Shown here: positions 26,304 through 34,304 of the stretch, piece after piece
How positions within the stretch are numbered: position 1 is the first letter of the stretch
Layout of the letters: every line of letters begins with the position of its first letter
Assembly: GCA_026169535.1 (NCBI GenBank)
Contig: JAPFCU010000063.1
Span: 56,622-120,621, forward strand
Direction: 5' to 3'
Origin: Blautia sp.
GTDB taxonomy: Bacteria > Bacillota > Clostridia > Lachnospirales > Lachnospiraceae
Length of the DNA stretch: 64,000 nt
Position numbers and translations under genes: made by a program
Notes under the pieces: generated by a model
What the model was told of the DNA's origin: nothing
Database searches by the model: none
Seen by the model: only the letters and a program-made list of their open reading frames with translations

Positions 26304-27239
26304 ATGGCAAAGATTTATAAGAGCACAGAAGACCTGATAGGTAATACGCCTTTAATACAGGTGTCTAATATAAAAAAAGAACTGGGATTTCAGGCGGAGA
26401 TTCTGGCAAAGCTGGAATATCTGAATCCTGCGGGCAGTGTGAAAGACCGGGCTGCCCGGGAAATGATCCGGGATGCAGAAGAACGTGGGATCCTGAAAGA
26501 AGGATCTGTGATCATTGAGCCCACTTCGGGCAACACAGGCATCGGTCTGGCGGCTCTGGCAGCAGTGAAGGGATATCGTGTGGTTCTTACCATGCCGGAG
26601 ACTATGAGTGTGGAGAGACAGAATATTCTGAAGGCTTATGGTGCGGAGATCGTTCTAACAGAGGGAGCGCGGGGGATGCAGGGAGCCATCGACCGGGCAG
26701 AGGAGCTGGCAAAAGAAATTCCGGGAAGCTTTATTGCCGGGCAGTTTGTCAATCAGGCCAATGCAGAGGCACACAGAAAAACTACCGGACCGGAGATCTG
26801 GAGAGATACAGACGGGAAGGTAGATATTTTTGTAGCCGGTGTAGGTACAGGCGGGACGATCACCGGTACAGGAGAATATCTGAAATCACAGAATCCAAAG
26901 ATTCAGATTGTGGCAGTGGAGCCGTCAGATTCGCCGGTGCTTTCCCGGGGAACGGCAGGTGCCCATAAACTTCAGGGAATTGGAGCTGGCTTTGTACCGG
27001 AGGTGCTGAATACAGAAATTTATGATGAAGTGATGACTGTGGAGGCAGAGGAGGCTTATTCGGCAGCCAGACTTCTTGCCAGAAAAGAAGGATTTCTTGT
27101 GGGGATTTCTTCCGGTGCAGCTTTTCACGCAGCGACAGTGCTTGCCTGCCGTCCGGAAAACAAAGGAAAGACGATCGTGGTCCTTCTTCCGGATTCCGGA
27201 GATCGATATTATTCCACACCGCTGTTTCAGAAACAGTAA
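26304..27239 (+). CDS. cysK: Cysteine synthase (O-acetylserine sulfhydrylase)
   Basis: 311 residues, PLP enzyme of the CysK/CysM family. The PLP lysine is in NPAGSVKDRAA, the substrate loop is PTSGNTGIGLA, the PLP phosphate loop is GVGTGGTITGTG, and the C-terminal region is GISSGAAFHA. Makes L-cysteine from O-acetylserine and sulfide. First gene of an apparent operon with a TtcA-like protein and an Rrf2 regulator. RBS AAAGGTGG. Confidence 0.95.
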   Translation: MAKIYKSTEDLIGNTPLIQVSNIKKELGFQAEILAKLEYLNPAGSVKDRAAREMIRDAEERGILKEGSVIIEPTSGNTGIGLAALAAVKGYRVVLTMPETMSVERQNILKAYGAEIVLTEGARGMQGAIDRAEELAKEIPGSFIAGQFVNQANAEAHRKTTGPEIWRDTDGKVDIFVAGVGTGGTITGTGEYLKSQNPKIQIVAVEPSDSPVLSRGTAGAHKLQGIGAGFVPEVLNTEIYDEVMTVEAEEAYSAARLLARKEGFLVGISSGAAFHAATVLACRPENKGKTIVVLLPDSGDRYYSTPLFQKQ

Positions 27240-27269
27240 TAAAAAATAATCAGCAGAACGGAGAAGAAC

Positions 27270-28121
27270 ATGGAAAAAACCATTACAGAGGACAGACAGA
27301 AAGAAATAGAAAGAAGTATCATAAAGAAATTCCGGAAACCTGTCTGGAGAAGATTTACGAAAGCCATTAATGAGTATGAACTGATCAAGGATGGAGATAA
27401 GATCGCTGTATGCATTTCCGGCGGAAAAGATTCTATGCTGATGGCAAAGCTGTTCCAGGAGCTTGCCCGTCATGGAAAGAAGAACTTTGAGGTGGTTTTT
27501 CTTGTGATGAATCCAGGCTATAACGATGCTAATTATCAGCTGATCCTCAGTAATGCCCGGATTCTTGGTATTCCTATTACTGTTTTTGAATCAGAAATTT
27601 TTGATATTGTGAAGGATGAAAAAAGTTCTCCCTGTTATCTTTGTGCCCGGATGCGCAGAGGCTATCTTTACAGCAGAGCTAAGGAACTGGGCTGCAACAA
27701 GATCGCTCTGGGACATCATTACGACGATGTGATTGAGACGATTTTGATGGGAATGCTTTACGGTGCCCAGGTGCAGACTATGATGCCAAAGCTGCACAGT
27801 ACGAATTTTGAGGGCATGGAACTGATACGCCCTATGTATCTGATCCGTGAGGAGGATATCATCCATTGGGCAAACTATAACGGACTTCGTTTTCTAAGAT
27901 GTGCCTGCCGTTTTACTGAACAGTGTGCAAATAAAGAGGAGACCGATAAAAGCTCCAAGAGAGCTGAGGTAAAGGAACTGATTCATACTCTTGCTCAGAA
28001 GGACCCGGTAATTGAATTCAATATTTTTAAAAGCGTGGAGAATGTAAACCTGAATACAGTAGTGGCCTATAAGAAAGATGGTGTGAAGCATCATTTTCTG
28101 GAAACCTATGATGAACAGTAA
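27270..28121 (+). CDS. TtcA-family PP-loop tRNA-thiolation-like protein
   Basis: 283 residues, N-type ATP pyrophosphatase. PP-loop ISGGKDSMLMAKL at about residues 49-61, the CYLCARMRRGYLY Cys pair, LGHHYDDVIETILM, and a later Cys group (LRCACRF...C). TtcA makes 2-thiocytidine at tRNA position 32 using an [4Fe-4S] cluster held by such cysteines. Some relatives have other sulfur-transfer roles. Location between cysK and an IscR-like regulator supports a sulfur link. It starts 30 bases after cysK. Confidence 0.82.
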   Translation: MEKTITEDRQKEIERSIIKKFRKPVWRRFTKAINEYELIKDGDKIAVCISGGKDSMLMAKLFQELARHGKKNFEVVFLVMNPGYNDANYQLILSNARILGIPITVFESEIFDIVKDEKSSPCYLCARMRRGYLYSRAKELGCNKIALGHHYDDVIETILMGMLYGAQVQTMMPKLHSTNFEGMELIRPMYLIREEDIIHWANYNGLRFLRCACRFTEQCANKEETDKSSKRAEVKELIHTLAQKDPVIEFNIFKSVENVNLNTVVAYKKDGVKHHFLETYDEQ

Positions 28122-28138
28122 AGGAAGAGACTGAAAAG

Positions 28139-28561
28139 ATGAAAATTTCCACAAGAGGACGATATGCCATCCGGGTAATGCTGGATTTGGCAGAACATGA
28201 TAAAGGACAATATATCCCCCTGATGGATATCGCAAAACGACAGGGAGTTTCTGAGAAATACCTGGAATCTATCGTATCTGTATTAAGTAAAAATAAGTTT
28301 GTCCATGCACTCAGAGGAAAAGGAGGCGGCTACCGTCTGTCAAAAGCCCCGGGAGAATATACGGTGGGCAGTATCCTGCGGCTGACAGAGGGGTCTCTGG
28401 CTCCTATTACCTGTCTTGAAGATGAGCCGAATCTTTGCGAAAGAGCCGGGGAATGCAGAACTCTCGGTATGTGGCAGGGATTTTATAAGCTGATCAATGA
28501 GTATTTTGACGGAATCACACTGGAAGATCTTATGGGAGAAGGCTGTCTTTATATAAAGTGA
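28139..28561 (+). CDS. Rrf2-family regulator with IscR-like cysteines
   Basis: 140 residues. Winged-helix start MKISTRGRYAIRVMLDLA; recognition-helix region VSEKYLESIVSVL; wing RGKGGGYRLSK. Cys92, Cys100 and Cys106 (TCLEDEPNLCERAGEC) match the three cluster ligands of IscR (Cys92/98/104 in E. coli), whereas the cysteine repressor CymR lacks them. It may therefore sense Fe-S status, with cysK and the thiolase as targets through the palindrome at 26218-26237. It starts 17 bases after the TtcA-like gene, so it is likely autoregulated. Confidence 0.87.
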   Translation: MKISTRGRYAIRVMLDLAEHDKGQYIPLMDIAKRQGVSEKYLESIVSVLSKNKFVHALRGKGGGYRLSKAPGEYTVGSILRLTEGSLAPITCLEDEPNLCERAGECRTLGMWQGFYKLINEYFDGITLEDLMGEGCLYIK

Positions 28562-28590
28562 TCCGATATATGGATTTAACATGTATTTTA

Positions 28591-28619
28591 TTGAACTTTT
28601 CTTTTTTATATGCTATAGT
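28591..28619 (+). promoter_or_regulatory. Promoter of glpP
   Basis: -35 TTGAAC (28591-28596), 17-base T-rich spacer, -10 TATAGT (28614-28619). Confidence 0.6.
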
Positions 28620-28645
28620 AAAAACAGTTCCAGAGGAAAGACAGG

Positions 28646-29224
28646 ATGAGACAGATGGACCAGAGATTTTTTGATGCAGTAGAAGACAATCCAATTATTG
28701 CGGCAATAAAAGGCCCGGAAGATTTGAAGGAATGCTGCAGTATTCCGGAAATACGGATTGTTTTTATTCTGTATGGAGACATCTGTTCTCTGAAAGAAAT
28801 CGTAAAGACAATAAAGGATGCCGGTAAGATTGCCATGGTCCATGTGGATCTGATCAGTGGTCTCAGTACAAGAGAGATTGCGGTCGATTTTGTCCATACA
28901 GACACAGAGGCAGACGGGATCATCACCACCAGACCGGCGCTGATCAAACGGGCAAAAGAGTTGTCCATGTATACAGTCCTTAGGGTATTCCTTCTGGATT
29001 CTATGGCATATGAAAATATCTGCAGTCAGCAGTACAGTGTAAAGCCGGATTTTATGGAGGTGCTTCCCGGGGTGATGCCAAAGATCATCAGGAAGCTGAG
29101 TTATTCCGTAAAGACCAGGATCATTGCAGGAGGACTAATCTCAGACAGAGAGTCGGTAATGGCGGCACTGGATGCAGGAGCCTGCGGGGTTTCCTCTACC
29201 TGTCATCAGGTGTGGAGGATGTAG
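28646..29224 (+). CDS. glpP: Glycerol-3-phosphate responsive antiterminator
   Basis: 192 residues, GlpP family (TIM-barrel antiterminator). Conserved stretches are AIKGPEDL, VHVDLISGLS, GIITTRPALIKRAKE, DFMEVLPGVMPK and IAGGLISDRESV. In B. subtilis, GlpP with glycerol-3-phosphate binds the glpD leader mRNA and prevents termination. Here a terminator-like hairpin (29275-29324) lies directly downstream and before a GlpA-like gene, matching that arrangement. Confidence 0.92.
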   Translation: MRQMDQRFFDAVEDNPIIAAIKGPEDLKECCSIPEIRIVFILYGDICSLKEIVKTIKDAGKIAMVHVDLISGLSTREIAVDFVHTDTEADGIITTRPALIKRAKELSMYTVLRVFLLDSMAYENICSQQYSVKPDFMEVLPGVMPKIIRKLSYSVKTRIIAGGLISDRESVMAALDAGACGVSSTCHQVWRM

Positions 29225-29274
29225 GAAGCGGCTGCGAAATGATAAAACTGAATTATTGAGGCAAGAGAGAAGAG

Positions 29275-29324
29275 AGCCTGACAGATAGCGCACAGAACAG
29301 CTGCGTTTATTTGTCAGGCTTTTT
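29275..29324 (+). terminator. Leader terminator, probable GlpP target
   Basis: AGCCTGACA (29275-29283) pairs with TGTCAGGCT (29312-29320), followed by TTTT. It lies between glpP and the glycerol-3-phosphate dehydrogenase gene, 26 bases before the start codon. As in the B. subtilis glpD leader, GlpP plus glycerol-3-phosphate would allow read-through (inference). Confidence 0.75.
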
Positions 29325-29349
29325 GAATTAGGTGAAAAGGAGAGAGGAC

Positions 29350-30789
29350 ATGATGTATGACGTAGTGATTATTGGCGCAGGTGTGACGAGCACTGCCTGT
29401 GCAAGAGAATTATCCAGATATCAGGCAAAGATCTGTGTGCTGGAAAAAGAAGAGGATCTTTGCTGCGGAACTTCCAAAGCAAACAGTGCTATTGTCCATG
29501 CCGGTTATGATGCAAGAGAAGGTTCTCTGAAAGCAAAGCTCAATGTAAGAGGCAATGAAATGATGGAAAAACTGGCACAGGAACTGGATTTTCCATTTAA
29601 GAGAAACGGATCGCTGGTGATCTGTCTCCATGAAGAGGATTTTCCGCGTCTCAAGGAGCTTTATGACAGGGGAATCAAAAACGGGGTCAGAGATCTCAGA
29701 ATTCTTGATGGAGAACAGGTGAAAGAGATAGAGCCGAATATTTCAGATCAGGTATACGCGGCTCTGTATGCACCTACGGCAGGAATTGTATGTCCTTTTG
29801 GTATGAATATTGCCTTTGGAGAAAATGCGGCGGCCAACGGAGTGGAATTTTATTTTGACACGGAAGTAAATGGAATCATCAGAACGGAGGAAGGCTGGGA
29901 AATCTCTACCTCCAGAGGAACCTTTCAGACTAGATGGATCATAAATGGAGCAGGTGTTTATGCAGACAGGATACATAACATGGTCAGTGGGAAAAATTTG
30001 CATATTACAGCCAGACGAGGCGAATACTGCCTTTTGGATCACAGTGCAGGAGATCATGTTTCTCATACTGTTTTTGCTCTTCCGGGAAAATATGGAAAAG
30101 GAATTCTTGTGGCGCCTACCGTACATGGAAATCTGTTGTTGGGACCTACGGCCATAGATACGGAGAATAAGGAGGGTACCTGTACTACCAGAGAAGGTCT
30201 GGATCAGGTTCTGGAAAAAGCCGGAATGAATGTGAAAAATCTTCCCATGCGCCAGGTGATCACATCTTTTGCAGGGCTGCGTGCTCATGAGGACGGAGAT
30301 GATTTCATTATAGGAGAGCCGGAGGATGCACCGGGATTTCTGGACTGCGCCGGTATTGAATCACCGGGGCTGACGGCAGCTCCTGCTATCGGAGAAATGG
30401 CAGCAGGAATCCTGAAAGAAAAAATGGGGCTGAAAGAAAAAGCAGATTTTATTTCTGAAAGAAAGGGGATCCTTGATCCAAAAACTCTTGATAAAGATGC
30501 GTACCGGAAGCTGATAAAGGAACAGCCTGCTTATGGAAATATCATCTGTCGCTGCGAAAAGATCACAGAGGGAGAAATCCTGGATGCGATCCACCGACCT
30601 CTGGGAGCAAAGTCTCTGGATGGGATCAAGCGAAGGACAAGAGCCGGTATGGGAAGGTGTCAGTCCGGTTTCTGTGCACCCAGGACCATGGAGATCCTGG
30701 CCAGAGAATTACAGGTGGATATGGCAGATATTACCAAGTCCGGAGGACATTCCGGGATTATAGAAGGTGTGAATAAGGATTCATTGTGA
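29350..30789 (+). CDS. GlpA-like glycerol-3-phosphate dehydrogenase with BFD-type [2Fe-2S] domain
   Basis: 479 residues from ATG 29350, after AAGGAGAG. FAD-binding DVVIIGAGVTSTACARELS at the N-terminus, a DAO-type oxidoreductase domain, and a C-terminal BFD-like domain with Cys ligands in IICRCEKI and GRCQSGFCAP. This layout is that of anaerobic GlpA. With the next two genes (a GlpB-like flavoprotein and a DUF1667 protein) it probably oxidises glycerol-3-phosphate to dihydroxyacetone phosphate. Context (GlpP, leader terminator) supports the substrate. Confidence 0.87.
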   Translation: MMYDVVIIGAGVTSTACARELSRYQAKICVLEKEEDLCCGTSKANSAIVHAGYDAREGSLKAKLNVRGNEMMEKLAQELDFPFKRNGSLVICLHEEDFPRLKELYDRGIKNGVRDLRILDGEQVKEIEPNISDQVYAALYAPTAGIVCPFGMNIAFGENAAANGVEFYFDTEVNGIIRTEEGWEISTSRGTFQTRWIINGAGVYADRIHNMVSGKNLHITARRGEYCLLDHSAGDHVSHTVFALPGKYGKGILVAPTVHGNLLLGPTAIDTENKEGTCTTREGLDQVLEKAGMNVKNLPMRQVITSFAGLRAHEDGDDFIIGEPEDAPGFLDCAGIESPGLTAAPAIGEMAAGILKEKMGLKEKADFISERKGILDPKTLDKDAYRKLIKEQPAYGNIICRCEKITEGEILDAIHRPLGAKSLDGIKRRTRAGMGRCQSGFCAPRTMEILARELQVDMADITKSGGHSGIIEGVNKDSL

Positions 30790-30816
30790 AGAATACAGAA
30801 AGCGGGAGGAAAAATC

Positions 30817-32103
30817 ATGGAAAACTATGAGATAGTGGTTATTGGAGGCGGTCCGGCAGGACTGGCGGCAGCCATATCCGCAAAGAAGAGTGGAATGAGA
30901 AAGGTTCTTATCCTGGAAAGAGACCGGGAGCTGGGTGGAATCTTAAATCAGTGTATACATAATGGTTTCGGTCTTCATACCTTTAAAGAAGAGCTTACAG
31001 GACCGGAATATGCAGAAAGATTTATCCGCATGGCACAGGAAGCAGAGGTGGAGTATCGGCTGAATACTATGGTTATGGATATCAGCGGGGATAAAAAAAT
31101 CACCGCACTGAACAAAGAAGAAGGGCTTCTGGAGATTCAGGCAGAGGCAGTGATCCTTGCTATGGGGTGCAGGGAACGGTCAAGGGGAGCGCTGAACATA
31201 CCCGGATACCGTCCGGCCGGAATTTTTTCAGCAGGTACAGCACAGAGGCTTGTAAATATGGAAGGTTATCTTCCGGGACGGGAGGTAGTGATTCTTGGTT
31301 CCGGAGATATTGGTCTGATCATGGCAAGGAGGATGACTCTGGAAGGAGCAAATGTTAAGGTTGTGGCAGAGCTTATGCCTTATTCAGGAGGACTGAAAAG
31401 AAATATTGTACAGTGTCTGGATGATTTTGGTATCCCGCTGAAGCTTAGCCATACAGTGGTAGATATCAAAGGCAAAGAACGGGTAGAGGGAGTGACTCTT
31501 GCACAGGTGGATGAAAAAGGAAAGCCGATACCGGGAACGGAGGAAGAATATAGATGTGATACGCTTTTGCTTTCTGTAGGTTTGATTCCGGAAAATGAGC
31601 TTTCCAGAGAGATGGGAGTAAAATTGAATCCTGTCACTTCCGGTCCGCAGGTCAGTGAAAGCCTGGAAACAAGTGTAGACGGAGTGTTTGCCTGCGGAAA
31701 TGTACTTCATGTTCATGATCTGGTGGATTTTGTATCAGAGGAGGCAGAGGCGGCAGGAAGACATGCGGCAGAATACATCAAAGCCAAAAGAGAAGACCGG
31801 CGAGAACCGGAAGCCGGATCCGCACAGGAACAGATACCGCTGGAAACCGGAGAGGGTGTCCGCTATACGGTTCCGTCTTTTGTCCGTCCGGAATACATGG
31901 AAGATAGTCTGAAAGTACGCTTCCGTGTAGGAAAAGTATATCGAAACTGTTATGTTAATGTCCGGTTTGATGAGGAGCAGGTGATCCATAAAAAACGTTT
32001 ATATGCAGCTCCGGGAGAAATGGAGGAGCTGACACTGAAAAAAGAACAGCTGGCAGAATTTCCACAGCTGAAAAAGATCACCATAAGCATGGAGGAGGCA
32101 TAA
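30817..32103 (+). CDS. FAD/NAD(P)-dependent oxidoreductase of the glp trio
   Basis: 428 residues. FAD site VVIGGGPAGLAAAISA at the N-terminus, a second dinucleotide site VVILGSGDIGLIMARRM at about residue 155, and the C-terminal flavin motif GVFACGNVLHVHDLVD. The last ~80 residues form an extra domain after an acidic linker. Likely accepts electrons from the GlpA-like subunit and passes them to NAD or another carrier. It starts 27 bases after the previous gene and ends two bases before the DUF1667 gene. Confidence 0.85.
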   Translation: MENYEIVVIGGGPAGLAAAISAKKSGMRKVLILERDRELGGILNQCIHNGFGLHTFKEELTGPEYAERFIRMAQEAEVEYRLNTMVMDISGDKKITALNKEEGLLEIQAEAVILAMGCRERSRGALNIPGYRPAGIFSAGTAQRLVNMEGYLPGREVVILGSGDIGLIMARRMTLEGANVKVVAELMPYSGGLKRNIVQCLDDFGIPLKLSHTVVDIKGKERVEGVTLAQVDEKGKPIPGTEEEYRCDTLLLSVGLIPENELSREMGVKLNPVTSGPQVSESLETSVDGVFACGNVLHVHDLVDFVSEEAEAAGRHAAEYIKAKREDRREPEAGSAQEQIPLETGEGVRYTVPSFVRPEYMEDSLKVRFRVGKVYRNCYVNVRFDEEQVIHKKRLYAAPGEMEELTLKKEQLAEFPQLKKITISMEEA

Positions 32104-32105
32104 AC

Positions 32106-32471
32106 ATGGAAAAAAGATATCTTACCTGTATTGGCTGTCCTATGGGATGTGCTCTGACTGTAAATCTCAGTGGACAGGAAGTTGTCTCAGTGGAAGGAAA
32201 TACCTGTAAAAAGGGAAAAATCTACGGGGAACAGGAGGTTATATCTCCGGTAAGAACCGTAACAACAACTGTTGCAGTAGAAGGAGGAAAGCTTCCTGCG
32301 GTTTCTGTTAAAACAAGAGCAGATATCCCGAAAGAAAAGATCTTTGACTGTGTCAGGGCATTGAAAGGAATCCGGATTTCGGCTCCTGTCCGTATGGGAC
32401 AGACCATCCTTTTCAACGTGGCAGAAACCGGAGTGGACATCATTGCCACAAAGACAGTGGACGCCCGGTAA
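32106..32471 (+). CDS. DUF1667 domain protein
   Basis: 121 residues. The N-terminal TCIGCPMGCALTV contains a C-x2-C-x3-C set, and another Cys follows in GNTCKKGKIYG, so four cysteines could hold an Fe-S cluster. DUF1667 proteins regularly follow GlpA/GlpB-like pairs in Firmicutes; the precise role is not known to me, and an electron-transfer subunit is the likely one. It ends the glp unit. Confidence 0.85.
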   Translation: MEKRYLTCIGCPMGCALTVNLSGQEVVSVEGNTCKKGKIYGEQEVISPVRTVTTTVAVEGGKLPAVSVKTRADIPKEKIFDCVRALKGIRISAPVRMGQTILFNVAETGVDIIATKTVDAR

Positions 32472-32496
32472 ATTTGTGGAAAAACCCCTGTCAGCA

Positions 32497-32525
32497 TTGA
32501 CATTGTGCGTTGTAATGTTTATCAT
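32497..32525 (+). promoter_or_regulatory. Promoter of the hem/cob operon
   Basis: -35 TTGACA (32497-32502), 17-base spacer, -10 TATCAT (32520-32525); start near 32532, leaving a 74-base structured leader before hemA. Confidence 0.7.
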
Positions 32526-32541
32526 AAGGAATGGTGGTGTT

Positions 32542-32605
32542 GGTGTACAGGGAACGAGTTTCTCCTTGTACACCGACGCTGTGTTTTGTACAAAGGAGAA
32601 GCATT
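32542..32605 (+). promoter_or_regulatory. hemA leader with two competing hairpins over the RBS
   Basis: Segment A (32542-32553, GGTGTACAGGGA) pairs with B (32563-32574), 12 pairs with one G-U. B extended upstream (32560-32572) pairs instead with C (32587-32600), which contains the ribosome binding site AAAGGAG at 32592-32598; that pairing is 13 bp with one bulged A. The two folds exclude each other: A:B frees the RBS, B:C hides it. All three segments contain the hexamer TGTACA, so a DNA operator is an alternative reading. Folding was done by eye. Confidence 0.55.
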
Positions 32606-33835
32606 ATGACGATTTCCATGATTGGAATAGACCACGGCCGTGCGCCGGTTGACATACGGGCATTATTTGCCTTTACAAAAAAGAATGCAGGGGAAGCAAT
32701 GGAGCTGCTGAAAGAAAAAGCAGGAATCCATGGCTGTGTGATTCTTTCTACCTGCAACCGCCTTGAAATCTGGGCGAGTCATGAAGAGGAAAAGGAGCTT
32801 TCTCTGTACCAGTGCCTTTGTGAACTGAAGGGCATTGAGGATAGTTCCTATGAAGATTATTTTATTACAAGAAGGGACAGGGAGGCAGTCAGCCACCTGT
32901 TTCATCTGGCAGGCGGGCTGAAATCCCAGATCCTGGGGGAAGATCAGATTCTTACCCAGATCAAGGAAGCCCTGAATTTCGCCAGAGAACATTTTGCCTC
33001 GGACAGTGTGTTGGAGGTTCTTTTTCGTATGGCTGCAACAGTTGGCAAAAGGATTAAGACAGAAGCACCGCTGGCTCATGGAAATCCTTCTGTGATCCAT
33101 CAGGCTTTAAGTTCACTGAAAGAACAGGGGTATGAAGTAAAGGGAAAAACCTGCATGGTTATCGGAAATGGAGAAATGGGCAAGGTAGCCGCACAAACTC
33201 TTCGTGAAAACGGAGGTGATGTGACCGTGACTGTACGTCAGTACAGAAGCGGTATCGTAGAAATTCCGGCGGGCTGTAAACGGATTCATTACGGAGAACG
33301 GATGGAGTACCTTCCTCAGTGTGATCTTGTGGTCAGTGCAACGGCAAGCCCGAATTTTACGCTGAAGGCGGAAGATTTTGCCCAGCTGACACTGGAACGG
33401 CCGATGATCCTTCTGGATCTGGCAGTACCCAGGGATATTGACCCTGCGCTTTCCGATGTTGAGGGGATCGCACTTTATGATATGGACAGCTTTCATTCAG
33501 CCGGAGTTTCTCCGGAGCAGAAAAAAAGCATCGAAAAGGCAGACAGAATCGTCCAGGAGCAGCTGGAGGAGTTTTACCAGTGGCTGGAGGGAAGAGATGT
33601 GATCCCGAGAATACAGGAAATTCGGGATGATGCAGTGGAGGATCTGAACCTCCGCATTGAAAAAATACTGAAAAAAACGCCAATGGAACAGGAAGACAGG
33701 CAAAAACTCCTTGAAGCAGTAGATACAGCTGCCGGCAAGGTGGTAAACAAGCTGATCTTCGGGCTGCGTGACTGCCTGAATCAGGAAACCTTCCTGGAAT
33801 GTGTGGCAGGATTGGAGAAACTCTATGAAGAATAA
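32606..33835 (+). CDS. hemA: Glutamyl-tRNA reductase
   Basis: 409 residues from ATG 32606 (AAAGGAG seven bases upstream). An in-frame ATG at 32531 lies at or before the predicted transcript start and is rejected. Catalytic Cys50 in ILSTCNRLE, the GGLKSQILGEDQILTQIK segment, and NADPH site VIGNGEMGKVAA are present. First step of C5-pathway tetrapyrrole synthesis. It opens an operon hemA-sirC-hemC-cobA/hemD-hemB-hemL that would supply the corrin ring for AcsCD and siroheme. Confidence 0.95.
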   Translation: MTISMIGIDHGRAPVDIRALFAFTKKNAGEAMELLKEKAGIHGCVILSTCNRLEIWASHEEEKELSLYQCLCELKGIEDSSYEDYFITRRDREAVSHLFHLAGGLKSQILGEDQILTQIKEALNFAREHFASDSVLEVLFRMAATVGKRIKTEAPLAHGNPSVIHQALSSLKEQGYEVKGKTCMVIGNGEMGKVAAQTLRENGGDVTVTVRQYRSGIVEIPAGCKRIHYGERMEYLPQCDLVVSATASPNFTLKAEDFAQLTLERPMILLDLAVPRDIDPALSDVEGIALYDMDSFHSAGVSPEQKKSIEKADRIVQEQLEEFYQWLEGRDVIPRIQEIRDDAVEDLNLRIEKILKKTPMEQEDRQKLLEAVDTAAGKVVNKLIFGLRDCLNQETFLECVAGLEKLYEE

Positions 33836-34304
33836 ACGGTATTTTCCCATGTTTGTGGATCTTTCAGATAAAAAGATCGTAGTGGTAGGCGGAGGAAATA
33901 TTGCCACACGAAGAGTAAAAACCTTACTTCAGTTTACAAGAAACGTAACTGCCATTGCTCCGAAATGCACAGCGGAACTTCAGGAACTGGGCAAGACAGG
34001 ATACGTAAACCTGATTACCCGTCCTGTAAAAAGAACGGATTTTCAGATGGCATATATGGTTATCGCAGCCACCAATGACTGGAAATTAAATGATGAAATC
34101 TATCGTGTCTGTAAGGAAGAGGGTATTTATGTAAACATTGCAGACGATAAAAATAAATGTGATTTTTATTTCCCGGGAATTTATATGAAGGATGAGCTGG
34201 TAGTAGGCGTGACAGCCAGCGGTCTGGATCATAAACGGGCAAAAAAAGTCAGGGTCGCTATTCAGGAGGCTATGGAGGAAAGTGCAGAAAATGACGGAGA
34301 ATAA
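33825..34304 (+). CDS. Precorrin-2 dehydrogenase (SirC/CysG-N type)
   Basis: 159 residues from ATG 33825, overlapping the end of hemA by 11 bases. Rossmann start FPMFVDLSDKKIVVVGGGNIATRRVKTLL and the DDKNKCDFYFPG segment match the NAD-dependent domain of CysG/Met8. Oxidises precorrin-2 to sirohydrochlorin, the substrate of CbiK. A ferrochelatase activity, as in Met8, is possible but not shown. Its end overlaps hemC. Confidence 0.9.
   Translation: MKNKRYFPMFVDLSDKKIVVVGGGNIATRRVKTLLQFTRNVTAIAPKCTAELQELGKTGYVNLITRPVKRTDFQMAYMVIAATNDWKLNDEIYRVCKEEGIYVNIADDKNKCDFYFPGIYMKDELVVGVTASGLDHKRAKKVRVAIQEAMEESAENDGE

Noticed and set aside
32531..32605. In-frame ATG at 32531 as the hemA start.
   Set aside because: It lies at or upstream of the predicted transcription start and would add a 25-residue stretch not seen in HemA; the RBS precedes 32606.
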